DNA from: Typhlomys cinereus
Lineage: Eukaryota; Chordata; Mammalia; Rodentia; Platacanthomyidae
Direction of reading: 5' to 3'
Length of the DNA: 64,000 bases
Assembly (NCBI GenBank): GCA_023101885.1
Contig: JALPQD010000824.1
Location: 310,001 to 374,000, forward strand
Part shown: positions 11,225 through 22,912 of the stretch, piece after piece
Layout of the letters: each line of letters opens with the position of its first letter
How positions within the stretch are numbered: position 1 is the stretch's first letter
Notes under the pieces: generated by a model
The model's database searches: none
What the model saw: the letters and a program-made list of their open reading frames with translations, nothing else
Told to the model about the DNA's origin: nothing
Translations under genes and position numbers: made by a program

Positions 11225-11628
11225 TGTCATAGGTAGGCACAGGTGTCAACTTGACTGTTGAGGGTTTGAGTTTTGGGCACGTTTGTGGAGAATTAGTGGT
11301 TGGGTTAAACCCAGAGCAAACCTGCAAGAGATTATCTAGCTGATGGGGAAGGCCCAGCCTATGGTGGGTGGGACTAGACCCTGAATAGATTAATAAAATA
11401 TTGAGAGTCAGTTGAGGAAGTTGGCTAGACATGATGGTCTGGCAAGTAAGGATTGTCCCTCTCTCAGCCACTGGGGTGGCCAGTTCCCTTGGCCCTGGTG
11501 TTGGTGCATGCTCTCCCGTCAAGCTGGACTGAGAACTGTAACCAGACTGTCCTAAGGAAATTAAACCCCTTGTTCCCTTAAGCCATCTGATGGTCATTTA
11601 TCAGCAACCGTGTGGGCGAACTGCAACA
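11225..11628 (+). mobile_element. Solo LTR (ERVL/MaLR-type) nested in an L1 piece
   Basis: A 404-bp element from TGTCATAGGTAGG to GAACTGCAACA, with exact 5-bp TCAGC duplications at 11220-11224 and 11629-11633. It is homologous, inverted, to 44051-44453. The L1-like sequence continues on both sides. Confidence 0.88.
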
Positions 11629-12422
11629 TCAGCCTTAACAGGTGGGGTGTGGTATCACTTTGTGGTTTTGATTCTTAATGATTCCTGAACTTTCCATATG
11701 TGCTTATTGCTCATTTGCATAACCATGGAGAAAGGGCTAGTCAAGTCTCTGCCTGTTGTTGGGTTTAACTTGAGGTTTTTTTCTCTGACGCCTTGTCTCT
11801 CAGAATGATGCCAGCTATTTTGCAGTTGGTTCCCCACTAAGAAGAATATTTTTTTCCAGATCTTTTTTTGTGGGGTTGTATCAGGGTTGCTCTTCCTTGG
11901 AGTTCTTGTGTTTTGGAGCTGAATATTGAAACCAGAATATGCTGAGAGAGACAGGCAGAGATGTTGCTGAAACTGAGAGAGGAAGGAAGAAAACTCTTGG
12001 ACACATAGGCCCAAGAGAGGCAAGATGGAAGCCGTAGCCCTAAGGTGGAATTAGAGCAGAAGTGGTAGCTTAAGATGAGAGAACAAGGAGCGCGGCCATG
12101 GCATGTCCACATGGTAAGAGAGCCGAAGAGAGGAAGTGAGGGGTGGAACCACAATCTCTTACCATCTGTGCATTACTAATGAGTGGCTTAGACTTACTGG
12201 GAAACTGAGGTAAAGACCAGAGGGATGGTGGGTGTGGTTCTCGTGGGCCAGACATTTCTAACTGCACCATCCATCTGTCCAGTGGATATTAAATCACTCC
12301 CTCTCAGTGGGGTGCTAAAAGTTAAACTTAGGGCCTTGCCACATGCATACACGTGTGTGCTTCTGACCTTCACCCAAGGTCCCCTGGGATACATACTAGA
12401 GGTCAGTTACATGTATATTTAC

Positions 12423-12807
12423 TGTTGTAGCTTGAATGCGAGTTGTCCCCCACTGACTCATGTGTTTGCATTATTAGCTGATGCTAAGGTTTGGGAAGAT
12501 GATGCTAACTTTAGGAGGCGGAGCCTTGCTGGATAAAGACATGTCACGGGGGCGGGCCTTGAGGTTGGATAGCCCCAACCTGTCCCCACTAGCAGTCCGT
12601 TCTTTCGGTTTGCTGCTTGCTGTCTCTGCCTCCACGATACTGGCTATAGTGACCTGACTGGCTTCACCTTCTGCTGCCCACCGTCCCTTTCCCACACAGT
12701 AGACTCTGTCTTCCCTCTGGAACCATAAACCAAGGAAATCTCCCATTTCTCCTCTTACGTTGCTTGAGTCTGAGTGTCGTCTCGCAGCAACAGATACAGT
12801 AACTGCA
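12423..12807 (+). mobile_element. MaLR-type LTR
   Basis: TGTTGTAGCTTGAATGCG, then GTTGTCCCCCACTGACTCAT, AGGCGGAGCCTTGCTGG, CCCTCTGGAACCATAAACC and GATACAGTAACTGCA give the layout of an MST/ORR-like LTR. It lies in Nqo2 intron 1. Confidence 0.7.
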
Positions 12808-13353
12808 AGTACATGTTTGTCACTCTTCTGGCCCACCTGGGACTGCAGAGGGGAAGGCCCGGCACAGCAAGGTGCTGCAGTAATGTGGAACTCCTTCTCA
12901 CAGGGAGCTGGGGTACAGTTGGGATCTCTGCTTTAAAAAGCAGGTACAAATCAGATGGCCTTACAGTGGAGAAAAGACTCAGAGAAAAACAGTGATGCCC
13001 CCCTTCTCTGGTTCTTACTCCCACCCCCCAACACCAGCTTTGTGTCTTAAGTTTCACTAGGGAAAAGGAAGCCTGGAGACGCCTGTATATGGTTTGATTC
13101 CAGAGGCGTCTCTGTGACTGTCCTCATGAACAGTTCAAGTTCTGCCAAGACACATTGAAAAGCCTTGGTTCTGACATTGTTTGGCTTGTCTCTGAAGCCC
13201 ACATCTCTCCAGGCCTGGCCTCTCCTGAGAAGCTGTTTGCCTGTGTTTGCACGTGCTTCTGGAAGCAGCCACCACGAGGCCCAGGCTTCCGCCCTCCCCT
13301 GCACCTGCCCCCCCACCTGCTCTTCTTCCCTTTGAATTTATTTTCTTTTCCAG

Positions 13354-13427
13354 GATGTTATAATCACCAAGGGGCGTGACAGCACCTGACACCAGCCAGA
13401 CCACATTGAATCCATCCAACATGGCAG
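13354..13427 (+). CDS. Nqo2: Nqo2 exon 2: 5' UTR and first seven coding bases
   Basis: The acceptor TTTTCTTTTCCAG ends at 13353. The start codon is at 13421 in good context (A at -3, G at +4), and the exon ends after ATGGCAG with a GTGATG donor at 13428. Only Met, Ala and the first base of Gly3 are encoded here. This split start (seven coding bases, then a phase 1 intron) is the same as in human NQO2, which supports the choice of this ATG. The 67 bases before the ATG are 5' UTR. Confidence 0.9.
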
Positions 13428-16400
13428 GTGATGGCTTCTTACGGGGGAGTTACTAGACTTTCATTCAGAACGTGGTTGTATCATTTGTTATTAAAAATTC
13501 TAAGCAACATGGGAATTTACGACCTACTTGGTTTACGACCTGGAATTACTTCTTTTTATGTTTTGTACTTCCTTTAACATCTATTTCAACCTCTTCCAAA
13601 ATGTTTCTGAACAGCGGGGCTCCTGCCTACTCTGTTCAGAAACCATCCATGTCTTCAAGAAGAGGTACTGAGCAGATGAACCCTAATTTTAAGCCACATT
13701 TAGATTCTACCTCCACCTTTATTTCTCATTTCTGAGGGCCGGATCCAGGGCAGCAGTCAAAATAAGCTCATGTTCAACCGCTGACCCACATACCCCTCCC
13801 ACCCGTACTTATACGTTTGCTTATAGCGTGCACATGACACAAGTGCAAGTATAATTTTGCAACTCAACGATTTAACATTGAAATTCTTTCATTTTGGAGC
13901 ATATAGATTCACTTTATGTCATTTCTTGTTTTCTTGGCCAAGGTCAGTCAAGTGTAGATTTACCTTATTGTACACATTAATGTGTGGATTTGGCTTTTTT
14001 TCTTAAATAGAGATTTAACTCAGGATTTTATACTTGCCAGACAGCTGAGCTATATCTCCTGTATCTGGATTTGGAACCTTCAACCTTGAAGCTACTGCTT
14101 ATTGAGAACATCTCATCCTTTGTGGAAGATGGAAGCCCTCTAGCTTGTTTAGCAATATCCTCTGACTCTTCTCACTAGATGCCAGAGTGCTCCTCCTTCA
14201 CCCATTGTGACACCTAGAAATATCTCCACCATTGACAAATGTTCCCTGTGTGAAAAACACTGGTGGAGATATTTCATTTACACTCATTCTCATGGTAAGC
14301 CCCTAGTAGAATCCTTTGTATCACTGAGGTGTGAAAAAAATAAACTTAATAATTAACTCAATACATGGAATTCAACCTTTACACTTAGTTAAATGTCCTG
14401 AAAATGTTTACTTGAAGGTAACATGATTCTCAGACTATGCCAAACTGAAATATTTGCCTCATGTAGGTTCATGAAGTTAATTTCAGTTGCTTTTCATTTT
14501 GCAACTGGAGATAAGGCTAAAAGTTCTCATGGAAGCTATTAAAAGTAGATCAAACTTGTAAAAGATTTAATCAAGTATTTCTTCACTTGGTTGAGCATAT
14601 CTAGTCCAAAGATAGAAACAGTTTTGACCACATGATTCCCAAATCTTCAGAATCAAAAAGGTCAAATCTAGAGCATTTATTATTTTGAATTTTCACATTA
14701 TGTGTACTTGACCTGTAAAGTTTGCAGAGGGGCCAGGGAGATGACTCAGCAGGTGGAGAGACTTGCCATGCAAGCTCAACAGCCTGAGTTCAAACCCCAG
14801 AACCATGTTTAAAACAAACATAGGTACAGAGGCATCTGTAATCCCAGCACTCCTGTGGCAAGATGGGAGCTGGAGACAGGAGAACCAGCCAGACGAGGTG
14901 AAAGGCTGCCCATGTGCTCCCATGTGAGCACACATACAGATGAGAGGCTGCCCATTGCTCCCATGTGTGCACACACAGCAAGCAAACAGAGAGGAAGAAG
15001 AAAAACAGAAAAAGTCTACATAAGTATTCTAAAATCTGAAAAAAAATGCAAAACCTGAAACATTTTTAGTTTCAAGCATTTAAAATAAGAGATATTCAAC
15101 CTATCTTAGCAAACTCAAGTACTAATGAGCTGGAATGTTCGATTAGATGAAAAACAGTTCAAATTATCCTGAAGCTATTATCCATTAGGAGCCCTGTAGG
15201 CTCAGTGAAGTGATGCGCGTACACTTGGTTTTCATCCAAAGGAGTCAGTAGTAACTGTCTTCTGTGACGCAGGTAAGAAAGTGCTCATCGTCTACGCGCA
15301 CCAGGAGCCCACGTCCTTCAATGGGTCCATGAAGGACATGGCCGTTGAGGAGCTGAGCAAGCAGGGCTGCACGGTCACCGTGTCTGACTTATATGCCATG
15401 AACTTTGAGCCGAGGGCCACAAGGAGCGATATCACGGGTGAGTCCAGCATCATTCTTTGTTTTTCAAAACTTTGTCTGGTTTTCTATCTGCAATTTTTTT
15501 AAGATGTCATGGAAATAATAAATGAATGAATGAATGAATGAATGAATGAATGAATGAATGAACAAATAAGTAAATATTATGGAAAGCTGGTTGTTGCCCA
15601 TGATATGCAAGTTAAAGGTCAAAAGAACCTCCAGTGCCAATCTCTCTCCCATCCCTGTACCACAGCCACCCAATTCTCTGCTGCCAAGGTAGGTAGAGGC
15701 AGGTGTTGGTTTTCCGTATGTCCTTTAGAGGTGTCTGTGCCAAGTGAGTAAGGTTAGGATTCTGAGAGTCAGCTTTCTCGTCACTGACCACATGCCTGGT
15801 ATAAGCAACTTAAGGAGGATTCATCTGGCTCACAGCTGCAGCGAGGTGGCTGGGCCACTCGAATCATCGCTACAGTGACTTCTTGGTAACATGAGCACAG
15901 AGAAACCAATCCCGGGGAAACAGCTTCTTGGGCATCCCTGTAGAGTCAGGGTGCCCCAAAGGCACACGTACTCTTCTCAGATGAGTCAACTGCCTCAGGT
16001 CCTTAAGTCTGTTCTGGACGGGGTCTGCATAGCTCCTGGGGTGTCCTTAAGGAATCTTTCCTTTTGTCTTGATACAAAGTACATGGTTCTTGTGTGTGTG
16101 CGTGCGTGCATGCATGTGTGTGTGTGCGTTGCAGTGTAGAGAGGAGAGCGCTTGAGTGTGTGTCCCTGTGGAAGCCCAAGGGTGACTTCAGGAATCATCC
16201 TTGATCGTACTACCTCCTTATTGCTTTGCACTGGTTCCTTTTGAATGACTCCAGTTTCTTCAGAAACCATGTCTTCCTGGGCCCTGGCTTTATATCTAAT
16301 CAATCCATAAAATTTTCAAGTCTTTCTGTCCTACTTTAGGTCCTTATTCCATAACTTAACTGAAAGCACTGGGCAGTATTCGCGCCGTGGTCTGAATGCT

Positions 16401-16645
16401 GGGATGCAGTCACACATACACACATTTTAAATTAGATGTGCCAGGGCTGGAGAGAGGACTGGGGAGTTAAGAAGCTGCCTCACAATCAGATCCCACATAA
16501 AAACATCAGGTAGAAATGACAGGGCCCTGCGCTTCCTGCCCTTGTGGGCAGAGCCTGGGAAATCCCAGTACAAAGCAAAAAGGAGATAGAAGAAATCCAG
16601 GATGATTCTTGAAGTCACTCTTGTACCTCCATACAGATATACGCG

Positions 16646-16699
<54 letters not shown>

Positions 16700-19600
16700 T
16701 ACAAATAAATAAGTTAAAATCTGGATTAAAAAAATAAAAATAGGGAATAGTATAAAAAAACACAAGTCATTTTCCATGTGTCCTGTGCCTCAGCCTCAGG
16801 CAGGTGCACTTCACCTGCTGTGGATCACCATAGGTGTCATCGTGCCAGCCAAAGCAGATGCCATAAGTAGAAAGGATCAAACTAGGTTCTCTGTGTTGCA
16901 TTACTTTTCTTTTTGCTGTGAGACAATATGTGGACTGACACAATTTAGGGAAGAAAGGAAATGTTTACTTGGCTTACAGTCCCAGAGTGGATATAGTCCA
17001 TTATGGCAGGAATCCCTATCAGAAGACATGGTTGCAGGCAGAAGCAGGAGGCTGCTCTGATCACTGCAACCCTCAGGAGGCAAGAGAGCAAGAGGAGGCA
17101 GAGATAGCGAGAGAGTAAGAGGAAGGAGGGACAGCCTACCAAGCCTCAAGACCCATGCCCCATGTCCAGGCAAGGTTCTACCTCTTAAAGGTGCCACAAC
17201 CTTACCAAACGTTAGTACCAGCTAAGGATTCAAACTCATGAGCCTGTATGTGTGTGTGGTGGTGGGGGTCACATTCAAGCCATGACAAGCTGTAGTTAAT
17301 ATGGTGGTCAAACCTTATCTGATTATTCCTTAAGACTCACATACTCTTGCCTCTAGGGGTCCTATAAGGACCTTTTAAGGGTTCCTGTAAACTCCAAGAA
17401 AGAGGAAGCAAAGAAATACTGAAATTTGTTTTCTTTATTATTCTAGATTTGTTGAGGGACTACTGGCTCACATTCCATCCCATTCATTTCAGAGGACTTG
17501 AGTTTACACACTCCAGTTTTGATACTGTGTGGTAGGGGTCACACCTGGCCGCTGGGCCATTCCGTGTACACGGTCACTAAGGACCCATGTGGCATAGAGT
17601 GAGTCCTAATCCGAGACTCACATCTCGGTTTCCTTCCACTAAATCAGGAACCAGCGATCTCGCCGTTAGGAAGACATGAACAGTGCCACGGGCACAGCAC
17701 AGCTCCCAGTCGGCAGGATGCGCTCCCATCAGACCCTCCAAGGCCTTGAGTAGTCCACGCCGCTCAGTACTGCTGTTCTTCATCTCAGGACAGACTGAGG
17801 ATGCTCCCCTCAGAGTGACAACATTGCCTTTTCCTCCCAGGTGCGCCGTCTAATCCCCAGGCCTTCAAGTATGGGGTGGAAACCTACGAGGCCTATAAGA
17901 CGGGGGCTCTGAAAAGCGACATCCTCGAGGAACAGAAGAAGGTGCAGGAGGCTGATCTGGTGATATTCCAGGTTCGTTTCCCTGATTAATGATTTATCCT
18001 CCAAATACTGCGCTTCAGCATTGATATTTTAGCGGATCTGCTTCCTTTTTTGAAGTACCGAGTCACAACCCTAGTTAGAGCACTTCCTAAGCCATAAAGT
18101 GATCCTAGGAGTCAGTTTCACTCAACACCCTAAGTCAGTAGAGATGACGATTTTCCCCGTGTTTCAGTGGTTCAGGAAACGTCTAAGCCATTCCACTTTG
18201 GGTTTCATCCTTCCAACCCCATGGTCCGAGGCCTGTCAACTATTCGAAAACCAAATTTCTTTGCACAGATGCGTATCAAAGTAGTTTGAGCCAAAAATCA
18301 ACTCCTGCCACAAACGCATTGCCTAACACATGCCTGCATGCACCACCTTTGTGCGTGTGTCCTCAGAAGATAAAGCCAGGGCAGGAGGGAGGAACCTACC
18401 CCACAAACTAACCTCCCAGAGCGCCAGTTCATTGTGGTCACTCCCGCCCGCACTGGGCAGAGTACAGCCAGCTGGGCTGTCAGGTAAGCATGTGCTTCCG
18501 GGGAGTTGCTGGGGTTAGTGGAAATCCAAATCAAACTAAAAAGGAAACAAGGTTAATGTCAGATCTCTGGACTTGCGTTCTGCGGACAGCCCTGTGCTGT
18601 CTCTGACTCCTGCATTGGGCCTTTCCCTTGGATGTGTGCCAAGGACTGGATTCCAGAGCCCTTTCCAAACCAGGGTTCTGAATGGTCATGATTCACTCCT
18701 AGAGGCTGAGTTCAGCCCTGGCACAGAACGAGTCGGCTCTCTTCCACCCCTTCCTTATGTCCTCCTCGATGGCTCAGACACAAGGACGTCACTTCCCCAG
18801 GGCTTGCGTCACGCTTCTCTTCCTCCCTGCTTGCATCTGGCCAGCATCAGGAGCGGTCACAGAGTCACCAGTCACCAGTCAGCTGCACGGGTCCCTCCAC
18901 CGCGCCCATGCTGCATCCCTAGTATTGACCCGTGGGCAGCCCTCACCTGCCAGGCCCCCGGAAGGAGAGAACGATGGGATCACAGCCTGAGTGCTAAGTA
19001 AGGACACTGCGTTTGTTTCTGCTTTGCAGTTTCCGCTGTACTGGTTCAGCATGCCGGCCATCATGAAGGGCTGGATAGACAGGGTGTTCTGCCAAGGGTT
19101 TGCCTTTGACATCCCAGGCTTCTATGATTCCGGTTTTCTCAAGGTATGTGGCCTGGGGATAAGAATCATATCCTCCCTGATTGGGAAGGGCGGGGGCATC
19201 TGTCAACTTGTGTTTCTAGTTTTTACCTTTTATTAGGTAAATATTCATTCATCACTTACAGTGTGAGCAGTTCCATGTGCTGTATGTGGATAAGACATGT
19301 TGCTTTGGGTTATTTTTTATTTTTTGGCATTTTTATACATGAATTTATATATTTTCACCACTCATTACCCAATCCTATCCCCTCTTCCTGTTCCACTTCC
19401 TAGTTTCTCCTTTCCAACTGGTCTCCCTCCTACTTTCGGGTCTTTTCCCATGTATGGCTCACTGGGTCTTATCTGCGATGCCTGTCCTGGAAGCGCTTGC
19501 TGGTGCGTGGATGATTCAGGGGAAAAACCACCGGGGGGAATAGCCCCCCTTTTCCTTCTGGCATTAAGCTTCAATTGTCTCTCAAGGAGAAATGGTGCCT

Positions 19601-21432
19601 TTTGGAATGAACAAAGGTTAATGGTGAGGAATAAGCATCCATGCCAGCCACACACAGTGGAGGAGGGAGGGATGGGGCTTGGTGCCAGGCAAGGGTTGAA
19701 GTGGACAGTGATGTGTGCGGTGACACATCAGTCCTTAGAAGTGCCGCTGCCGTGTGACAGTCCGGCACGTCACCCCTCTGGGTTCTGCATTCTCACCCGG
19801 GGAAGCAATCGCAGCACCTGCCTTGCACCCACCATTGCTGGAGGGTAGATGGGAGCTGGTGCCATGCATAGCGGCGCCCAACTTCTGACCGAATTTCCTT
19901 CTGAACAACTGGCTGTAAATTCTAAAATTCTCGTGAAATAAGTGCATTTGCGGAAAATAAACAGGTTACTAAGATGCGGCCCGTTGCCATCTTAGGGTTT
20001 TGGTAGTTACTTGTTCATTTTCTTAGTTGTTCTATCCACACTGCTGCAGGGCTGCAGCTGTGACCTGCAGATGGGCCTGAGGAGGATTTGTCCACTCCGG
20101 GAGAACTGACCTTGGATCCCCTCCCGGGCATTGCAAAGCTCTTCAGTCTCACAGCAGCTCCTCTTGCCCGTCTGCACTTGCACTCATGCCTTTGCTATCT
20201 CCCCTGCCTGCAGGATAAGCTGGCGCTCCTCTCTTTAACCACTGGAAGCCCGGCCGACATGTACGTGAAAGCCGCAGACAATGGAGATTTCCGGTACTTC
20301 CTGTGGCCCCTCCAGGTATACAGGCCTTAAGAGCCTTCCCTGCCGTGCTGTCTCTGCACATCCACCTCGTGAGCTTGGCATCACACACTGCCTGCAGATA
20401 CAGAACATAAATTCTTTTGGATGCTTTAACAGCAACGTTGCAAAGGCTGACTAACAGGAAAAGCCTAGTATAGTCTTTGACGATGTTTAACTTAACGTTA
20501 ACCCATGTGTGGTTAGCTTGTTGTCTGCTTCGTGGGTACTGTTGTGGCTGCTCATAGCCCCAGGCATGTGTGAGCAACAGCGAGGGCCAGTGGGACCAGC
20601 GTGGCGCTGCCTCTAAACGCAGTGTTCTGTGACGCCACCACCCTTGGGCCTGGTGAGACTTGCTCTGGACCCTGCGCTGCTCTGGGTGCCCTCTGCCTGC
20701 CCCAGTCCTCTGAGGACCTCTCTCAGATGGACCTAAAGGCCTCGGGACCCATGAGGGGCTGAAGTGTAGTGGTTGCTGGGAAGGCAGTGCTGGAGCGGGA
20801 CCCAGTAGGCTGCTTGTCAATTGCATGGAACTTCCTGGAAAGAGATAGAGATGAGGAGGCAGACTAGGTCACAGACTCCAAGGAGACGCTGAGATCTAAA
20901 GACATCTGCTCTTGAGAGCCATTCGAAAGAGGAGGAAAACACATTCACAACAACTTGGGAGTTTGCTGGGAGAATGCAGGGCATGTGATGGAGGCCACAG
21001 AGCACCTGGGGTACAGCAGGAGCTGAGCCTGCATGAAGCCCTAGGCTGATCCCCAAACTCACATTAGGAATTGTTGGGTTGTGGATGTGACTCAGCTAGC
21101 CGACTGCTTAAGACCCAAGTTCAATCCTAGTACTCCATATACTGGGCACGGTGGTTACACACTGTAATCCTGGGACTCAGAGGTAGAGGCAGGAGGATCA
21201 GAAGTTCAGGCTCATCTTTGAACCTATGTATCAAATTCAAGGCTTGCTTGGGATGCATGAGACCTCGTCTCAGGAAAATAAAATTGCCCCGTTTCTGTGA
21301 ATTCTTTCCAGGGTTGCACGCCTTGCCATATTTCAGCTGAGATGTTGGCATTTCTTTATTGATTTGTCAGTCCTCTTTATTTATGTTAGTGAAATCAACT
21401 CTGTTTTGTATTATTTAAATAAACTTTTTTCT

Positions 21433-21468
<36 letters not shown>

Positions 21469-21923
21469 GGCACTGTGTGTCCCTGTGAAGGACCATGGGT
21501 GACTTCGGGAGTCATCCTGGATTGCTTCTACCTCCTTTTTGCTTTGCTCAGGGATTTTCCAGGCTCTGCCCACCATGGCTGGAAGTGCAGGCCACCACCA
21601 TTTCTTCCTGCAGTTTTTATATGGGACCTGGGATCCGAACTCAGAATCTTCAGCTTGCGAGTCAGAGTCTTAAGCACTAAGCCACTTCCCTAGCTGTGTT
21701 TTGTATTTTCAGAACAGTAAGAGTTTTCTTCATATAGACAGTACATATTTAAGTTCATTCCTTGCCTGTGTGTGTGTGTGTGTGTGTGTGTGTGCACATG
21801 CATGTGCAAGTACTTCCCTATGTGTGTACATGGAAGTCAGGTTTTCCTCTGGTGTTTTTCTCTATCACTTTCCATCTTACTTTTTAAAAAAATTTTGTTC
21901 ACTCATTGTGTGTGCGTGTGCGT

Positions 21924-21976
<53 letters not shown>

Positions 21977-22877
21977 AGAGGGCACATGTGTGTCTGTGGA
22001 GAACCAAGGATTGCTTCTACCTCCTTGCTTTGCTCTGGAATTTCCCAGGCTCTGCCTACTAGGGCCAGAAGTGCAAGTCACCTGCCTCCTGGCATTTTTT
22101 TTTTTTTTACTTGGGACTTGGTTTCAGAACTCAGGACCTTCTGCTAACGCCTGAATCATCTTTCCAGCCCACCACCTTGCTTTTTGAGACAAGGTCTCTC
22201 ACTAACCCTGGAGTCTGCTGATGTGGCTACACTGACTGGCCACTGAGCCCCTTAGGCCACCCTTCCGCCCCTTCCAGCACTGGGCCTGCAGGTGCACACT
22301 TCCAAATCCAGCCTTTATGCTGGAAACCAAACTTAGGTCCTGATGCAGCATGCAAGCGCTTCGCCACCGAGCCTTCTCCCAGCCCTTGGCTGTCATTTCT
22401 AATCATACTGTCTAAAAGTTCTTCTTGTGTTGTTGAAGGCCACTGGCTTCTGATTTTTTTTCCTAGTCTATTTGCTGATTTTTCTAATCATAATTGATGT
22501 TTTTTAAAGGCTGATATCCAATGATAAAATCATGCTGACTGAGAAAAAAATAATGTAAAAACTAGTGTGTGGACTTCTTACTCTCCACCTCCGCTTGACT
22601 GGGAAGCCTGGCCAGGGTGAGCCATTTATTTGCTTGTTTGTTTGTTTGTTTGTTTAGAAGAGAGAGAAATAGACAGAGAAGACATCATAGCACAATGGTA
22701 GATATTAGAGGACAATTTTTGTAAATCTGTTCTCTTCTTCCACCATGTGGGATTTTGGAGATTATACTCAAGCCACTAGGTTTGTGAGCAGGTAATTTAT
22801 CTGCTGAGTTATCTTGCAGTCTCAATTATTAAACAGCATAATTTAGAAGACTACCTGTGTATTGTTAGGGGCAAACA

Positions 22878-22912
<35 letters not shown>

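Larger units (their letters stand above)
10480..11820 (-). mobile_element. Antisense L1 ORF2 region, broken by two insertions
   Basis: GGCTATTGTGAATAAAGCTG (10610), ATTTTCCACAGTAGCAACTG (11160) and TTTGTGGTTTTGATTCTTAA (11661) occur in the order of antisense L1 ORF2. SINE copy 3 (10724-11024) and a solo LTR (11225-11628) interrupt it. Confidence 0.6.
8501..13353. other. Nqo2 intron 1, parts outside listed repeats
   Basis: 8501-9062, 9391-10230, 11821-12422 and 12808-13353 show no gene or repeat I can name. The stretch before the exon-2 acceptor is pyrimidine-rich, as expected. Confidence 0.5.

Noticed and set aside
20149..20826. 225-codon minus-strand frame
   Set aside because: It is antisense to Nqo2 exon 6 and its flanks, with no recognised protein similarity.
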